From an uncultured Selenomonadaceae bacterium (GTDB lineage Bacteria; Bacillota; Negativicutes; Selenomonadales; Selenomonadaceae): a stretch of 60,793 nt of DNA. Within the stretch, counting starts at the first letter, position 1. Each line of letters starts with the position of its first letter. A program made the position numbers and the translations under genes. The notes beneath the pieces are model-generated. The model was not told the DNA's origin and ran no database searches. It saw only the letters and a program-made list of their open reading frames with translations. The stretch spans positions 1-60,793 of the forward strand of contig CACYXR010000017.1 of the NCBI GenBank assembly GCA_902778455.1, written 5' to 3'. Below are positions 1-7,343 of this stretch, piece after piece.

Positions 1-289
1 TCTCTCCATCCGTCGTGTCACCGTCACGGCAAACCACGTCGTTGCCGAGAAAAGCCTCCCGAAGCCGGAGGACAAAGCGGAGCAGCTTGACCTGTTCACA
101 GACTATGAGTCTGTGGAACAGGAACGGGAGCAGGCCGAGAAAGAAGAAAAGAAGGAGAAAGCCCTCCAGCATGCCATGATCGCAATCAAGGAGAAATTCG
201 GCAAGAACGCGATCCTCAAAGGGACGAACCTCGAACAGGGCGCAATGACCATCGAGCGCAACCAGCAAGTCGGAGGCCATCATGAATAA
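1..289 (+). CDS. Y-family DNA polymerase, C-terminal fragment (cut by window edge)
   Basis: The reading frame is open from base 2 and ends at TAA 287-289, giving about 95 residues. The end carries the conserved tail of UmuC/DinB-like polymerases of Gram-positive mobile elements: a little-finger-domain remnant (SIRRVTVTANHVV), a KPEDKAEQLDLF stretch of the clamp-binding QLxLF type, a charged E/K helix, then KFGKNAILKGTNL and a TIERNQQVGGH terminus. Such proteins do translesion synthesis and are often misnamed DNA methylase. The stop overlaps the start of the YolD-like gene by 8 bases, the usual pairing for this family. The catalytic palm lies outside the window, so activity cannot be judged. 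Confidence 0.85.
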   Translation, partial: LSIRRVTVTANHVVAEKSLPKPEDKAEQLDLFTDYESVEQEREQAEKEEKKEKALQHAMIAIKEKFGKNAILKGTNLEQGAMTIERNQQVGGHHE

Positions 290-713
290 TACAAACCGCT
301 ACGACGATATAATCAACCTCCCCCACCCCGAACCGACCATTCGCCCACGCATGGCAATGGAGAACCGCGCCGCCCAATTCTCGCCCTTCGCCGCCTTGAC
401 GGGCTATGACGAAGCGACACGGGAAGAAGCGCGGCTTGTGGACATAAAACAAGAACTAAGCGAGGATATGAAAGATATGCTTGACGCAAAGCTGGCGATC
501 ATTGAACAACACATCAAAGAGCAGCCGGAAATTTCCGTCACCTATTTCCAGCCGGACGAAAAGAAAACCGGAGGCCGCTATACGACGGTCTCCGGCAATG
601 TGAAGAAACTGGATGGAGTAGAGCATGTTATAATCATGGCAGACGGTACGAAAATTCCTATCGGGGATGTGCGGCTGATAGGGGGAGACTTGTTCCGCTT
701 GTTTGAGGATTGA
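282..713 (+). CDS. YolD-like protein
   Basis: This 143-residue protein begins with an ATG lying inside the last codons of the polymerase gene, so the two are translationally coupled. It shows the YolD-family signature: an N-terminal RPRMAMENRAAQFSPFAAL block, a helical middle, and a C-terminal beta-rich domain (GRYTTVSGNVKKLD, KIPIGDVRLIGGD). YolD-like proteins sit next to Y-family polymerases in Bacillus and Clostridia and have been proposed to act as UmuD-like partners in the SOS response; that role is inference. No LexA box is visible because the promoter lies upstream of the window. Such pairs are common on plasmids and integrative elements. Confidence 0.85.
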   Translation: MNNTNRYDDIINLPHPEPTIRPRMAMENRAAQFSPFAALTGYDEATREEARLVDIKQELSEDMKDMLDAKLAIIEQHIKEQPEISVTYFQPDEKKTGGRYTTVSGNVKKLDGVEHVIIMADGTKIPIGDVRLIGGDLFRLFED

Positions 714-726
714 GGGAGGCAACAAC

Positions 727-1476
727 ATGATCATTGAAGGTGCAGAGTCGTTCTTTTTCCAAGGAGACGGCAAAAAGGGCAGTGCTCTTTTGGTGCATGG
801 CTTTACCGGGAACACCGCCGAACTTCTGCCCTTGGGGGAATATTTGAGAGACAAAGGATATACCGTGCTTGCGCCGAGGCTTCCGGGACATGGGACAAAT
901 GTAGAAAACCTTCTCCGCACAAACGCAGACGATTGGCTGGATGCTGTGCGGGACGGCTATGCCCTTCTGCGCGGCTTGTCTCGGGATGTTACGGTTATCG
1001 GCACTTCTATGGGAGGAAGCCTCGCCCTTCTTCTGGCGGCGGAAAAACAGGTCAAGGGGGTAGTCACATTGGCGGCGCCTATTGTCATTGCGCCGGAGCG
1101 GGGAATATCAGCCCTTCCACCAAAGGAAATGCTGACACCTTCGGATTTTACGCCAAAAACCAAACGCGACCTTGCGAATGTTCCCCCCGCCGCCAATTCG
1201 GTATATGACAGAACCCCTCTTCTTTCCGTTTACGAACTCCTTGACATCATAGAGCGTTCCAAAAAATGTCTGCCGCATATTTCTGTTCCGGCCTTGGTCA
1301 TTCATGGGAGAGACGATACCACGGCGGCAGTTGAGAGCGCCCAGTATATTGTCGACCATATCGGCAGCCGCCGAAAGGAAATTGTCCTGCTTGAAGGAGC
1401 AGGGCATCTGCTTCCTTTGGTGGAAGGGCGGGAGGCCGTTTTTGAGAAAACAGCAGCTTTCCTGGACACCCTTTAA
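727..1476 (+). CDS. alpha/beta hydrolase, carboxylesterase (Est30-like)
   Basis: A 249-residue single-domain serine hydrolase. The start is ATG 727, with GAGGGAGG 8 bases upstream; an in-frame TTG at 703 lacks this spacing. The oxyanion-loop LVHGFTGN is near residue 23, the nucleophile elbow GTSMGG near residue 100, the acid probably in HGRDD, and the catalytic His in EGAGH. The order and length match the Geobacillus Est30 / monoacylglycerol-lipase-like carboxylesterases that hydrolyse short-chain esters in the cytoplasm. There is no signal peptide. It starts 13 bases after the YolD-like gene and may be co-transcribed with it. The natural substrate cannot be told from sequence. Confidence 0.85.
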   Translation: MIIEGAESFFFQGDGKKGSALLVHGFTGNTAELLPLGEYLRDKGYTVLAPRLPGHGTNVENLLRTNADDWLDAVRDGYALLRGLSRDVTVIGTSMGGSLALLLAAEKQVKGVVTLAAPIVIAPERGISALPPKEMLTPSDFTPKTKRDLANVPPAANSVYDRTPLLSVYELLDIIERSKKCLPHISVPALVIHGRDDTTAAVESAQYIVDHIGSRRKEIVLLEGAGHLLPLVEGREAVFEKTAAFLDTL

Positions 1477-1643
1477 TTATGGCTCGGAATAAGATGTCCA
1501 TCACTTCCGTGGCGAGAAACGTAGGCCACTAATCAAGTATCGTCATGAATTGAAGTTTTCCCGATTTTGCCCTACAATGATGAGGGAAGGCGCGCATTCG
1601 AAGCGGACGGCGCGCGCAGCATTTGGAAAAGGAGAGGATTGTT

Positions 1644-3260
1644 TTGAAAAAAAAGAGCGGGTTTATCGCCTTGGTTGCCGCAATCCTATTCTCCCTTGGA
1701 TTTATGGGGATAGGGCACGCGGCCGATGTGGGACAGGGGAAACGAATTCTGTTTGTCCCCCTTGATAATCGCCCCATCACGGACAAGGAAACTTGGGAAG
1801 TGGCTCAGAAACTGGGATATGAAATGACGGTCCCGCCGGAGGAGCTCCTGGGCAACGTGGACCGTCATGGCGATCCGGAGGGGCTCTGGGCATGGCTTCG
1901 AGCGAATGCGCCGGGTGCCAAGGCGGCTGTTGTCTCCACGGACGCCATGCTTTACGGGAGTCTTGTGGGCTCCCGCACCCATGAGCTGGATCAGGCGACG
2001 ATCTTGGCGCGGGTGCAGCGTTTTCGGGAACTGAGCGAATCCTTTCCAAACCTTTCCGTTTACGGTTTCAGTACAGTGCTGCGCACCCTTTTGAGCAACA
2101 CCCATTCTGGGCCCCGTATGGAACCGGAGGATTACCAGAAGAACGCCGTGAAAATCTACGAGTATTCCGCTCTGCGGGACAAGGTGGATATGGGGCAGGG
2201 AAAGAAACGGGACAAAAAGGCGATGGACCGCCTGCAAAAGGAGATTTCCCCTGCGGTCATGGAGTCTTGGGAAGCGCGGCACAAGCTCAATTACGACGCC
2301 AATGAAGCGCTGGTGGACCTCGCGCGGGAGGGAGTGTTTTCCTTCCTGTTCATCGGCGGCGATGACAGCGCACCCCTGTCCCAGACACACTACGAGATTC
2401 GCCGATTGAGAGAATACGGCAGTGATTTGGGAAAGACGCGATTCCAGGTGATTGCCGGATCGGATGAGCTGGCCATGGTCATGCTTTGCCGCGCCGTCAA
2501 CGACGATATGGGAGATATGCCCTTCGTCTATGTCGCGTACAACGAAGGCGTGGGGAGCAAAACGATTCCCCATTACTCGTTTGAAGAAATCGGGATCGAC
2601 GTCGACGCGACCATCGTGGCCGCCGGCGGCGTCAAGATCTCGGGTCCGGAGCGCGCGGAGCTGGTGCTTGCCGTCAACACGAACCCGGACGGCAAGACGA
2701 GGGAGGCGAGTGACGCCTCCAATACGATCCGCCCGAGAAGCGGCACGAAGCACTTCGTTTCGATGGTCAAGGATTTTGTGGAAAAAGGATATCCGGTAGG
2801 GGTTGGCGATATCGCTTTTTCCAACGGCGCGGACAACGCGATGATGGAACAGCTCCGAAAGGAAAACCTGCTGTTCAGGCTTCGCGCTTACGGCGGCTGG
2901 AACACGGCGACCAACACCATGGGCTTCCTGATTGGTACGGGGCTCCTGAACAAGTGGATGACGCCCCATGACGCGACGGAGCTCATGATGGCGCGGTACC
3001 TTGACGAGTGGGCGTATCAGGCCAACGTCCGTGGTCTTCTCCACGGCGCGCTGGCAGGTTTCCCCGGGGAGGGCACCGTGATGAAGCTCAACGGGAAATA
3101 CGACGCGGCCGTGAAGCAGGGTACGGCGTGGATGGAGGAATTCGTGAAACAGAACATCCGGCTGCCGGAGCATCTCTCCCTGCGGCATCTCCGGGTGTCG
3201 TATCCCTGGAACCGGCTGTTTGAGTGCGATTGTCAATTCGAGCTGAAAGAAGGCGCGTAA
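1644..3260 (+). CDS. DUF4127 family secreted protein
   Basis: A 538-residue protein. TTG 1644 is chosen as start because AAAGGAGAGG (1628-1637) sits 6-8 bases ahead; an in-frame TTG 1623 lies upstream of that site. The N-terminus is a Sec signal (KKK, a hydrophobic run, cut probably after GIGHA). The mature part opens with the DUF4127 hallmark ILFVPLDNRPI, followed by VSTDAMLYGSLVGSRTHEL, FIGGDDSAPLSQ and a YNEG region. The family has no established biochemical function. The esterase gene follows after 3 bases, so the two form an operon whose products are both exported, which suggests an envelope or extracellular polysaccharide role (inference). Confidence 0.85.
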   Translation: MKKKSGFIALVAAILFSLGFMGIGHAADVGQGKRILFVPLDNRPITDKETWEVAQKLGYEMTVPPEELLGNVDRHGDPEGLWAWLRANAPGAKAAVVSTDAMLYGSLVGSRTHELDQATILARVQRFRELSESFPNLSVYGFSTVLRTLLSNTHSGPRMEPEDYQKNAVKIYEYSALRDKVDMGQGKKRDKKAMDRLQKEISPAVMESWEARHKLNYDANEALVDLAREGVFSFLFIGGDDSAPLSQTHYEIRRLREYGSDLGKTRFQVIAGSDELAMVMLCRAVNDDMGDMPFVYVAYNEGVGSKTIPHYSFEEIGIDVDATIVAAGGVKISGPERAELVLAVNTNPDGKTREASDASNTIRPRSGTKHFVSMVKDFVEKGYPVGVGDIAFSNGADNAMMEQLRKENLLFRLRAYGGWNTATNTMGFLIGTGLLNKWMTPHDATELMMARYLDEWAYQANVRGLLHGALAGFPGEGTVMKLNGKYDAAVKQGTAWMEEFVKQNIRLPEHLSLRHLRVSYPWNRLFECDCQFELKEGA

Positions 3261-3263
3261 ACG

Positions 3264-4385
3264 ATGATGAAACGAATCTATGCGAAGGTGATTCTCGGAA
3301 CGCTGTTTTGCGTCCTGACCATGATTTCCTCCTGCGCAGATGCGGCCCGATATGACGCAGACGCGCCGGAGATCTTGTATTTCGGCAGATGGGAGGAGGA
3401 CGAAGGCGTGCGCCGGTGCGGCCGGGGCGCGACGTATATCAGGGCGGGCTTTACCGGCGGAACCCTGAGGGCGGCCCTCGAAGGCGGGGCAATCCGGTGG
3501 CATGTGAGCATCGACGGCGGAACGCCCCGACGATTCTACACGACGGGGCGGGAAACGGTGCTGGCGGAAAACGTGCCTTCCGGCAAGCATCAGGTGCTTC
3601 TGGTGCGTGAAACGGAAGGACAGGCAGGCATCAGCACCTTTCGCGGCTTTTATCTGGATGACGGGGAGAGCCTGCTTCCCGGCGAAGGGGCAAAGAGTCG
3701 GCGGCTTGAATTCGTCGGGGATTCCATAAGTGCGGGAAGCGCCAACATGGGACGATACACAGGAAAGAATTTTTACGAGGTGGAAAACGGCGATATGGCC
3801 TATGGTCCTCAGCTGGCCCGGATGCTGGGCGCGGACTACAGCGTGGTGGCCAAGTCCGGTGAGGGCGTGTGCCATAACTACGCAGGTGGCTGGCCCGATG
3901 ACGGGGTCCATACCGCGGACAGCTACCAATGGACCTTTTATCACAAGGAGAAAAGCCCCGACAACGCCAAATGGGATGCCGAGCGGTTCCCTGTAGACGC
4001 GGTGATGATACTCGTCGGGACCAATGATTTCTCCGACAACCAAAGAAAACCTGGAGAGGAATTTGAGGCGGGGTACGAGCGGCTTTTGAACGTAGTGCGG
4101 GAGATGAACCCCGAGGCCGAGATTATTTGCTTAGAGCCGCTCCCGGCGTCATGCGGCGCTATGACCCGTGGCCGGATTGAAAATCTGGTGGCACGTCGGA
4201 TCGAGTCGGGAGACGACAGGCTGCATTTCATCCCCATGGGAAAAGGCAACGAAGCTCTCTCGGGGGAGGACTTTACCGATAATACGCACCCGACGGCAAA
4301 GGGCGCGGAAAAGCTGGCGCTTTACCTGAAGGACAAAGTGGCGGCGATACTCGACGCGAGAGGCACGGAGGAGGAAGCGGCGTAA
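3264..4385 (+). CDS. SGNH-hydrolase-type carbohydrate esterase, CE2-like, putative lipoprotein
   Basis: 373 residues with the two-domain layout of CE2 acetyl-esterases: an N-terminal beta-sandwich (about residues 35-135, with GRWEEDEG, YIRAGFTGG, WHVSIDGG), then an SGNH domain. Block I is FVGDSIS (nucleophile Ser), block III is LVGTNDF, and block V is DNTHPT (Asp/His). The N-terminus MMKRIYAKVILGTLF...ISSC resembles a type II signal with a lipobox ending at Cys24, so it may be lipid-anchored. Known CE2 enzymes deacetylate xylan, glucomannan or other sugars. Two adjacent ATGs (3264 and 3267) are possible. It is tightly linked to the DUF4127 gene. Confidence 0.85.
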   Translation: MMKRIYAKVILGTLFCVLTMISSCADAARYDADAPEILYFGRWEEDEGVRRCGRGATYIRAGFTGGTLRAALEGGAIRWHVSIDGGTPRRFYTTGRETVLAENVPSGKHQVLLVRETEGQAGISTFRGFYLDDGESLLPGEGAKSRRLEFVGDSISAGSANMGRYTGKNFYEVENGDMAYGPQLARMLGADYSVVAKSGEGVCHNYAGGWPDDGVHTADSYQWTFYHKEKSPDNAKWDAERFPVDAVMILVGTNDFSDNQRKPGEEFEAGYERLLNVVREMNPEAEIICLEPLPASCGAMTRGRIENLVARRIESGDDRLHFIPMGKGNEALSGEDFTDNTHPTAKGAEKLALYLKDKVAAILDARGTEEEAA

Positions 4386-4432
4386 AAACTGACGCAATGG
4401 CTCCCCAAGGAAATGACAACAACTTGTCGTGC

Positions 4433-4438
4433 TATAAT
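4433..4438 (+). promoter_or_regulatory. candidate -10 box for the membrane-protein gene
   Basis: A perfect TATAAT lies 48 bases upstream of the ATG at 4487, in the gap after the esterase stop. No good -35 box is found at 16-18 bases; the nearest similar hexamer, ATGACA at 4413-4418, leaves only 14. Confidence 0.4.
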
Positions 4439-4486
4439 ACAGGTAGATGGCGTATTGTTTTGGGGGTATACGGGAGAAATCATTTC

Positions 4487-5515
4487 ATGGACAACGCGAA
4501 GCAATTTACTTGGAAGCACTATATTTATCTTCTGATATGGTGGTTGAGCATGGGGTATGCTCTGGATAAGAACACCGTAATGCTCGGACTGCTGCTGGCG
4601 CCTGCGTTCTTCCTTATCACAACATATAAGCTCTTTGGGAAACTCATCATTTTCATGGTCGCTGTTTTTGTCTTGACAGCTATTTTCCCACCGCTTGCAG
4701 CGTTAATAGCCGGGGCATCGTTGATAATTTTCTTGTTGAAGATAAGGTTCCTATGGAACAACTGGAGAGCCTTGTTGGTTGGAATGTACGCTTACGGCGC
4801 CTATTTACTGGTCGTGCTGTTCAATAACTTTTTCTATAATCATGCGGTAATAAGGATTGCGGGAAAAATCATTGGTTTTTTCCAAGCAGGATCAGAGGCG
4901 GCGATTTTCCTGGTCGGGGAAAATGGCGTTGAGACCACGCATATCATGGTGCTCTATGGAACAAATGCTGCTCATATCGCCTCGTATGTGTTCCCACTTG
5001 TCTTGACTGTCATCTTTCATTTACTGCTCCGGTGGTTGTACGCTCACGGATATAGTACGGACAGAGCCTTCTACATCATGGGGTTGACGCCGCTTATAAT
5101 GATGGCGTTTATCTTGCCGTTTATCAAGATTGATATTGATGGGCATGAGATTTTCCACGGCTCGCTTGCCGATGGCGTTAATGTTCTTGACGCATCGGAT
5201 GCTGCTGATACCCGTGATGTCACCGACGCAGTGGATGCGCTCAACACTTCGGACGCTGCTGACGCTGCGAATGGATTTGACGGGACGCTTTCTTTGAAGT
5301 CCGACGTCGAATTATCTCCAAAAGTAATTTCAACGCTGGAAGACCATTCGGCAGCATTTTCGCCAGCGGCAGAAGCATCTACGGCCTCATCCGCGGCGCG
5401 AGGCATACACGCGGCGGAGACGCAGTCGAGACAAGATGCTCCCATCAATGATGGTGTTATTTCTCCTGAAGAGACGGTGCAATATCTGAATTACATGCCA
5501 GTTGAAAAAAGATAG
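4487..5515 (+). CDS. multi-pass membrane protein of unknown function with Asp/Ala-rich tail
   Basis: 342 residues, not recognised. The chosen ATG 4487 has GGGAG 10 bases upstream. The first 215 residues hold about seven hydrophobic segments (for example YLLIWWLSMGYALD, LIIFMVAVFVLTAIFPPLAAL, MYAYGAYLLVVLFNNFFY, SYVFPLVLTVIFHLLLRWLYAHGY, IMGLTPLIMMAFILPFI). The last 125 residues are soluble and low in complexity, with repeated DASDAAD, DVTDAVDA and TSDAADAA units and then Ser/Ala-rich sequence. Base composition is more AT-rich than its neighbours and the gene lies among broken genes, so it was probably acquired horizontally. The stop codon is TAG, and the same frame then continues into an HU fragment. 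Confidence 0.75.
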   Translation: MDNAKQFTWKHYIYLLIWWLSMGYALDKNTVMLGLLLAPAFFLITTYKLFGKLIIFMVAVFVLTAIFPPLAALIAGASLIIFLLKIRFLWNNWRALLVGMYAYGAYLLVVLFNNFFYNHAVIRIAGKIIGFFQAGSEAAIFLVGENGVETTHIMVLYGTNAAHIASYVFPLVLTVIFHLLLRWLYAHGYSTDRAFYIMGLTPLIMMAFILPFIKIDIDGHEIFHGSLADGVNVLDASDAADTRDVTDAVDALNTSDAADAANGFDGTLSLKSDVELSPKVISTLEDHSAAFSPAAEASTASSAARGIHAAETQSRQDAPINDGVISPEETVQYLNYMPVEKR

Positions 5516-5644
5516 GCTATTGCTCGCATGGGCCGCAATCCGCAGACGGGCAAGGCAATCCAGATTCCCGCCGCGAAGCTCCCGGTCTTCAAGGCCAGCG
5601 CAGCGTTCAAGGAACTAATCAACGGAAAGAAAAAGAAGAAATAA
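5516..5644 (+). pseudogene. 3' fragment of an HU-family DNA-binding protein gene
   Basis: Directly after the TAG of the membrane-protein gene, and in the same frame, translation gives [20 protein letters not shown] then [22 protein letters not shown] and TAA 5642-5644. [10 protein letters not shown] and the following [11 protein letters not shown] match the DNA-binding arm and C-terminal helix of HU/IHF proteins. The N-terminal dimerisation half is absent. A 38-residue peptide could start at ATG 5528, but no ribosome-binding site is evident. The simplest reading is a remnant left by a rearrangement that joined the upstream gene to the 3' end of hup. Confidence 0.7.
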
Positions 5645-5651
5645 GAAAGAA

Positions 5652-5673
5652 GCGCTCACCAATCGGTGGGCGC
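5652..5673 (+). terminator. hairpin after the HU fragment, possible terminator
   Basis: GCGCTCACC and GGTGGGCGC (9 pairs, one G-U) close a 4-base loop just after the HU stop. The downstream sequence CTCGCAATTT is only weakly T-rich, so termination is uncertain. It may be the original hup terminator. Confidence 0.4.
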
Positions 5674-5819
5674 CTCGCAATTTGTACGGGAAAGGATCTG
5701 CATCCACGAATATTGACACTTATGAATTTGCACACCCTGCAAGCGATAGCATTTTACTAATGCACCCCCCTCGCCCAAATCAGCAAACAAATTATGCGAA
5801 ACTGAAGCGCATTTGTATT

Positions 5820-6521
5820 TTATGCGGCTTTCACTGCAAAAGATAAATCCTCGAAGCCCCTTATATCAAGGGATTTCGAGGATTTGTCTTTTCCGCTTGC
5901 TTGTATCAAAGACGCTATTGTTTTGTCGCATACCACGTCGTCCGCTTTCGGCTCCATCATTTCCACCATCATGCGAATGATGTGACGGGGCGTGCGGAAC
6001 TGTCCGTTGACGCCCGCCGTGGCAATCTTGGAAAGCAGATATTCATAGACGTCGCCGCGCACGTCTGTTTTTTGAAGCTGCGCCATCTGTTCATAGATGG
6101 CGTCCATGGCCGTGACGATTTTGTCCAGCATCAGGGCGGTAGGCACCATGAAGATGGCGTCGTTCATGTACTTGGAATAGGCGCTGTCTTTGTCGCCGTC
6201 CAGTTTCTTGATGAAGGGAAAGACGCCCTCCTGCACGATCTTATACATTTTTTCGGCGGGGAAATCATGGAATACGCTCCATTTGAGCTGGGTGCCCGCC
6301 ATCGTCTGCCCGCTGATTTCCACGGCCGCATCAAAGAGGCTTGTATAGGGGAGGTCCAGCATGGCCGCTTCTTTGGCGCGCCGGTTGTCCACCTCGTCCA
6401 GATCGTGAATGAACATCAGATAGGTCATCTGCTCGACGACGGAAAGCGGGTTCGTAATGCCGCCCGTCCAAAAGGTTTCCCACAAACTGTCGATTTTGTT
6501 TTTCAGTTCGCCCGTCACCAT
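5820..6521 (-). pseudogene. hsdM: type I restriction-modification methyltransferase (HsdM), truncated
   Basis: 233 residues from ATG 6521 (GAGGAG 9-10 bases ahead). The protein is a clear HsdM N-terminus: a helical domain (LKNKIDSLWETFWTGGI, PLSVVEQMTYLMFIHDLDE) and the start of the methyltransferase domain (VNGQFRTPRHIIRMMVEMM, PKADDVVCD). Intact HsdM continues with the SAM-binding motif DPACGTAGF and about 250 more residues with NPPF. Here the homology stops at the first Asp of that motif and 33 unrelated residues follow (KTIASLIQASGKDKSSKSLD and onward). The SAM site and catalytic motif are missing, so it cannot methylate. No hsdS or hsdR is near. The break coincides with a strong inverted repeat. 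Confidence 0.85.
5845..5885. repeat. inverted repeat at the 3' end of the truncated hsdM
   Basis: AAATCCTCGAA (5845-5855) and TTCGAGGATTT (5875-5885) form a perfect 11-bp stem, with CCC/GGG able to extend it inside the loop. It encodes part of the foreign tail of the truncated HsdM. It may be a terminator or a recombination scar; no long T-run follows on either strand. Confidence 0.6.
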
Positions 6522-6732
6522 GCTTGTTGTGCTCCTCGTGTACAATGATTTGAAAACAATAATCATCAATCTGACTTTACTGGATTTTATTCGACGAAAG
6601 AAGGAAAAATCCTTTATTTGCTTCAACCATGCATTCGGAAGTCATCATCAGTTGGAAAAAACATGTCGCGATCTTGCCGTGCACGACACAATCGAGAAAA
6701 CGGAATCCCCGCCCTCACAACTTTTCATCTTG

Positions 6733-6770
6733 TTTTCAGGTTATGTTCGTTTGTTTCACGTGAAACATTT
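6733..6770. repeat. 38-bp direct repeat, copy 1 (contains parS-like site)
   Basis: The 38 bases from 6733 are identical to 6864-6901, 131 bases downstream. The left part (TTTTCAGGTTATGTTCGTT) precedes the palindrome and the repeat ends with three T after it. Confidence 0.9.
6752..6767. promoter_or_regulatory. parS: parS-like centromere site 1
   Basis: TGTTTCACGTGAAACA is a perfect 16-bp palindrome equal to the chromosomal parS consensus bound by ParB/Spo0J across bacteria (B. subtilis consensus TGTTNCACGTGAAACA). ParB spreads from parS and loads SMC-ScpAB condensin. The match is exact; binding is inferred. Confidence 0.75.
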
Positions 6771-6810
6771 TTTCGGAAATCATTTTTCTCTCATCGCGAA
6801 TTTTTCCCAA

Positions 6811-6845
6811 ACAAAAAACCTTGAAACGCTTATGTTTCAAGGTTT
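6811..6845 (-). terminator. intrinsic terminator, minus strand
   Basis: AAACCTTGAAAC (6816-6827) and GTTTCAAGGTTT (6834-6845) pair perfectly over 12 bp with a 6-base loop. On the minus strand the stem is followed by a T6 tract (AAAAAA at 6813-6818 on plus, partly within the stem). It probably ends transcripts from the 73-residue protein gene upstream at 7060-7281. Confidence 0.75.
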
Positions 6846-6863
6846 GAATAAATTGTGCAAATA

Positions 6864-6901
6864 TTTTCAGGTTATGTTCGTTTGTTTCACGTGAAACATT
6901 T
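6864..6901. repeat. 38-bp direct repeat, copy 2 (contains parS-like site)
   Basis: Identical to 6733-6770 over all 38 bases, same orientation. The two copies flank the terminator hairpin. Confidence 0.9.
6883..6898. promoter_or_regulatory. parS: parS-like centromere site 2
   Basis: A second perfect TGTTTCACGTGAAACA, 131 bp from the first. Two sites in one spacer close to the scpA and scpB genes fit a ParB nucleation region. Confidence 0.75.
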
Positions 6902-7059
6902 GCTTGAAATTTTCCGGCAAAACTTAACGTTTTCATATCCCGAAACGCCAGCAGAAAGTATTATTCCAAAAGTAAACATAAATTTCTCCCCAACTTGGGG
7001 GACTTTTGAAAATGCTGGAAAATTCCATTCAATTCAAAAGAGCAACCTTAGTCCTCTCT

Positions 7060-7281
7060 TCAATGCTTTTTCTTCTTCGCCGCCCGCTTTTGCCGCTTTT
7101 CTCTCTCCTGCTTCTCGCGTTCCTTCTCCGCCTCGAAAGCCGCCTTTTCCTCCTCCAGCGCTTTCTTGCGCGCCCGACTCTCGCGGAACAGGATAAAAAG
7201 CCCGATGGTCGAAAGCACCGCCGCCACCACATACAGCGCCATATACTGCGGATCCAGCTCCATGCTGCCTAAAAAACTCAT
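7060..7281 (-). CDS. small single-pass membrane protein with charged coiled-coil tail
   Basis: 73 residues from ATG 7281, with AGAGGG about 9 bases ahead. Residues 1-12 are polar, a transmembrane helix runs about 13-31 (YMALYVVAAVLSTIGLFILF), and the rest is a strongly charged helix (RESRARKKALEEEKAAFEAE and on to AAKKKKH) that should lie in the cytoplasm as a coiled coil. The topology resembles small LapA-like or FtsL-like helpers, but no family is recognised. It lies just beyond the scpB terminator, so it needs its own promoter or read-through. Confidence 0.65.
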   Translation of the reverse strand: MSFLGSMELDPQYMALYVVAAVLSTIGLFILFRESRARKKALEEEKAAFEAEKEREKQEREKRQKRAAKKKKH

Positions 7282-7302
7282 TCTGCGTTTCCCTCTCTTG
7301 TA

Positions 7303-7334
7303 TAAAAAGCCTTCCGCGAATGCATGGAAGGCTT
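7303..7334 (-). terminator. intrinsic terminator after scpB
   Basis: AAGCCTTCC (7307-7315) and GGAAGGCTT (7326-7334) form a 9-bp stem. On the minus strand it is followed by TTTTTAT. It sits 10 bases past the scpB stop and closes the trpS-scpA-scpB operon. Confidence 0.8.
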
Positions 7335-7343
7335 CGATAATCC

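Larger units (their letters stand above)
6522..7059. other. AT-rich intergenic region carrying parS-like sites and a terminator
   Basis: No convincing gene is present in these 538 bases; small open frames here lack ribosome-binding sites and family resemblance. The region holds a 38-bp direct repeat in two copies, each with a parS-type palindrome, and one terminator between them. It separates the convergent or broken accessory genes from the scpAB block. Confidence 0.7.

Noticed and set aside
1686..4043. Long minus-strand open frame (785 codons) opposite the DUF4127 and esterase genes
   Set aside because: It is an antisense shadow caused by high third-position GC; it has no ribosome-binding site, no family resemblance and a His/Arg/Pro-rich composition, while the plus strand has clear homologous motifs.
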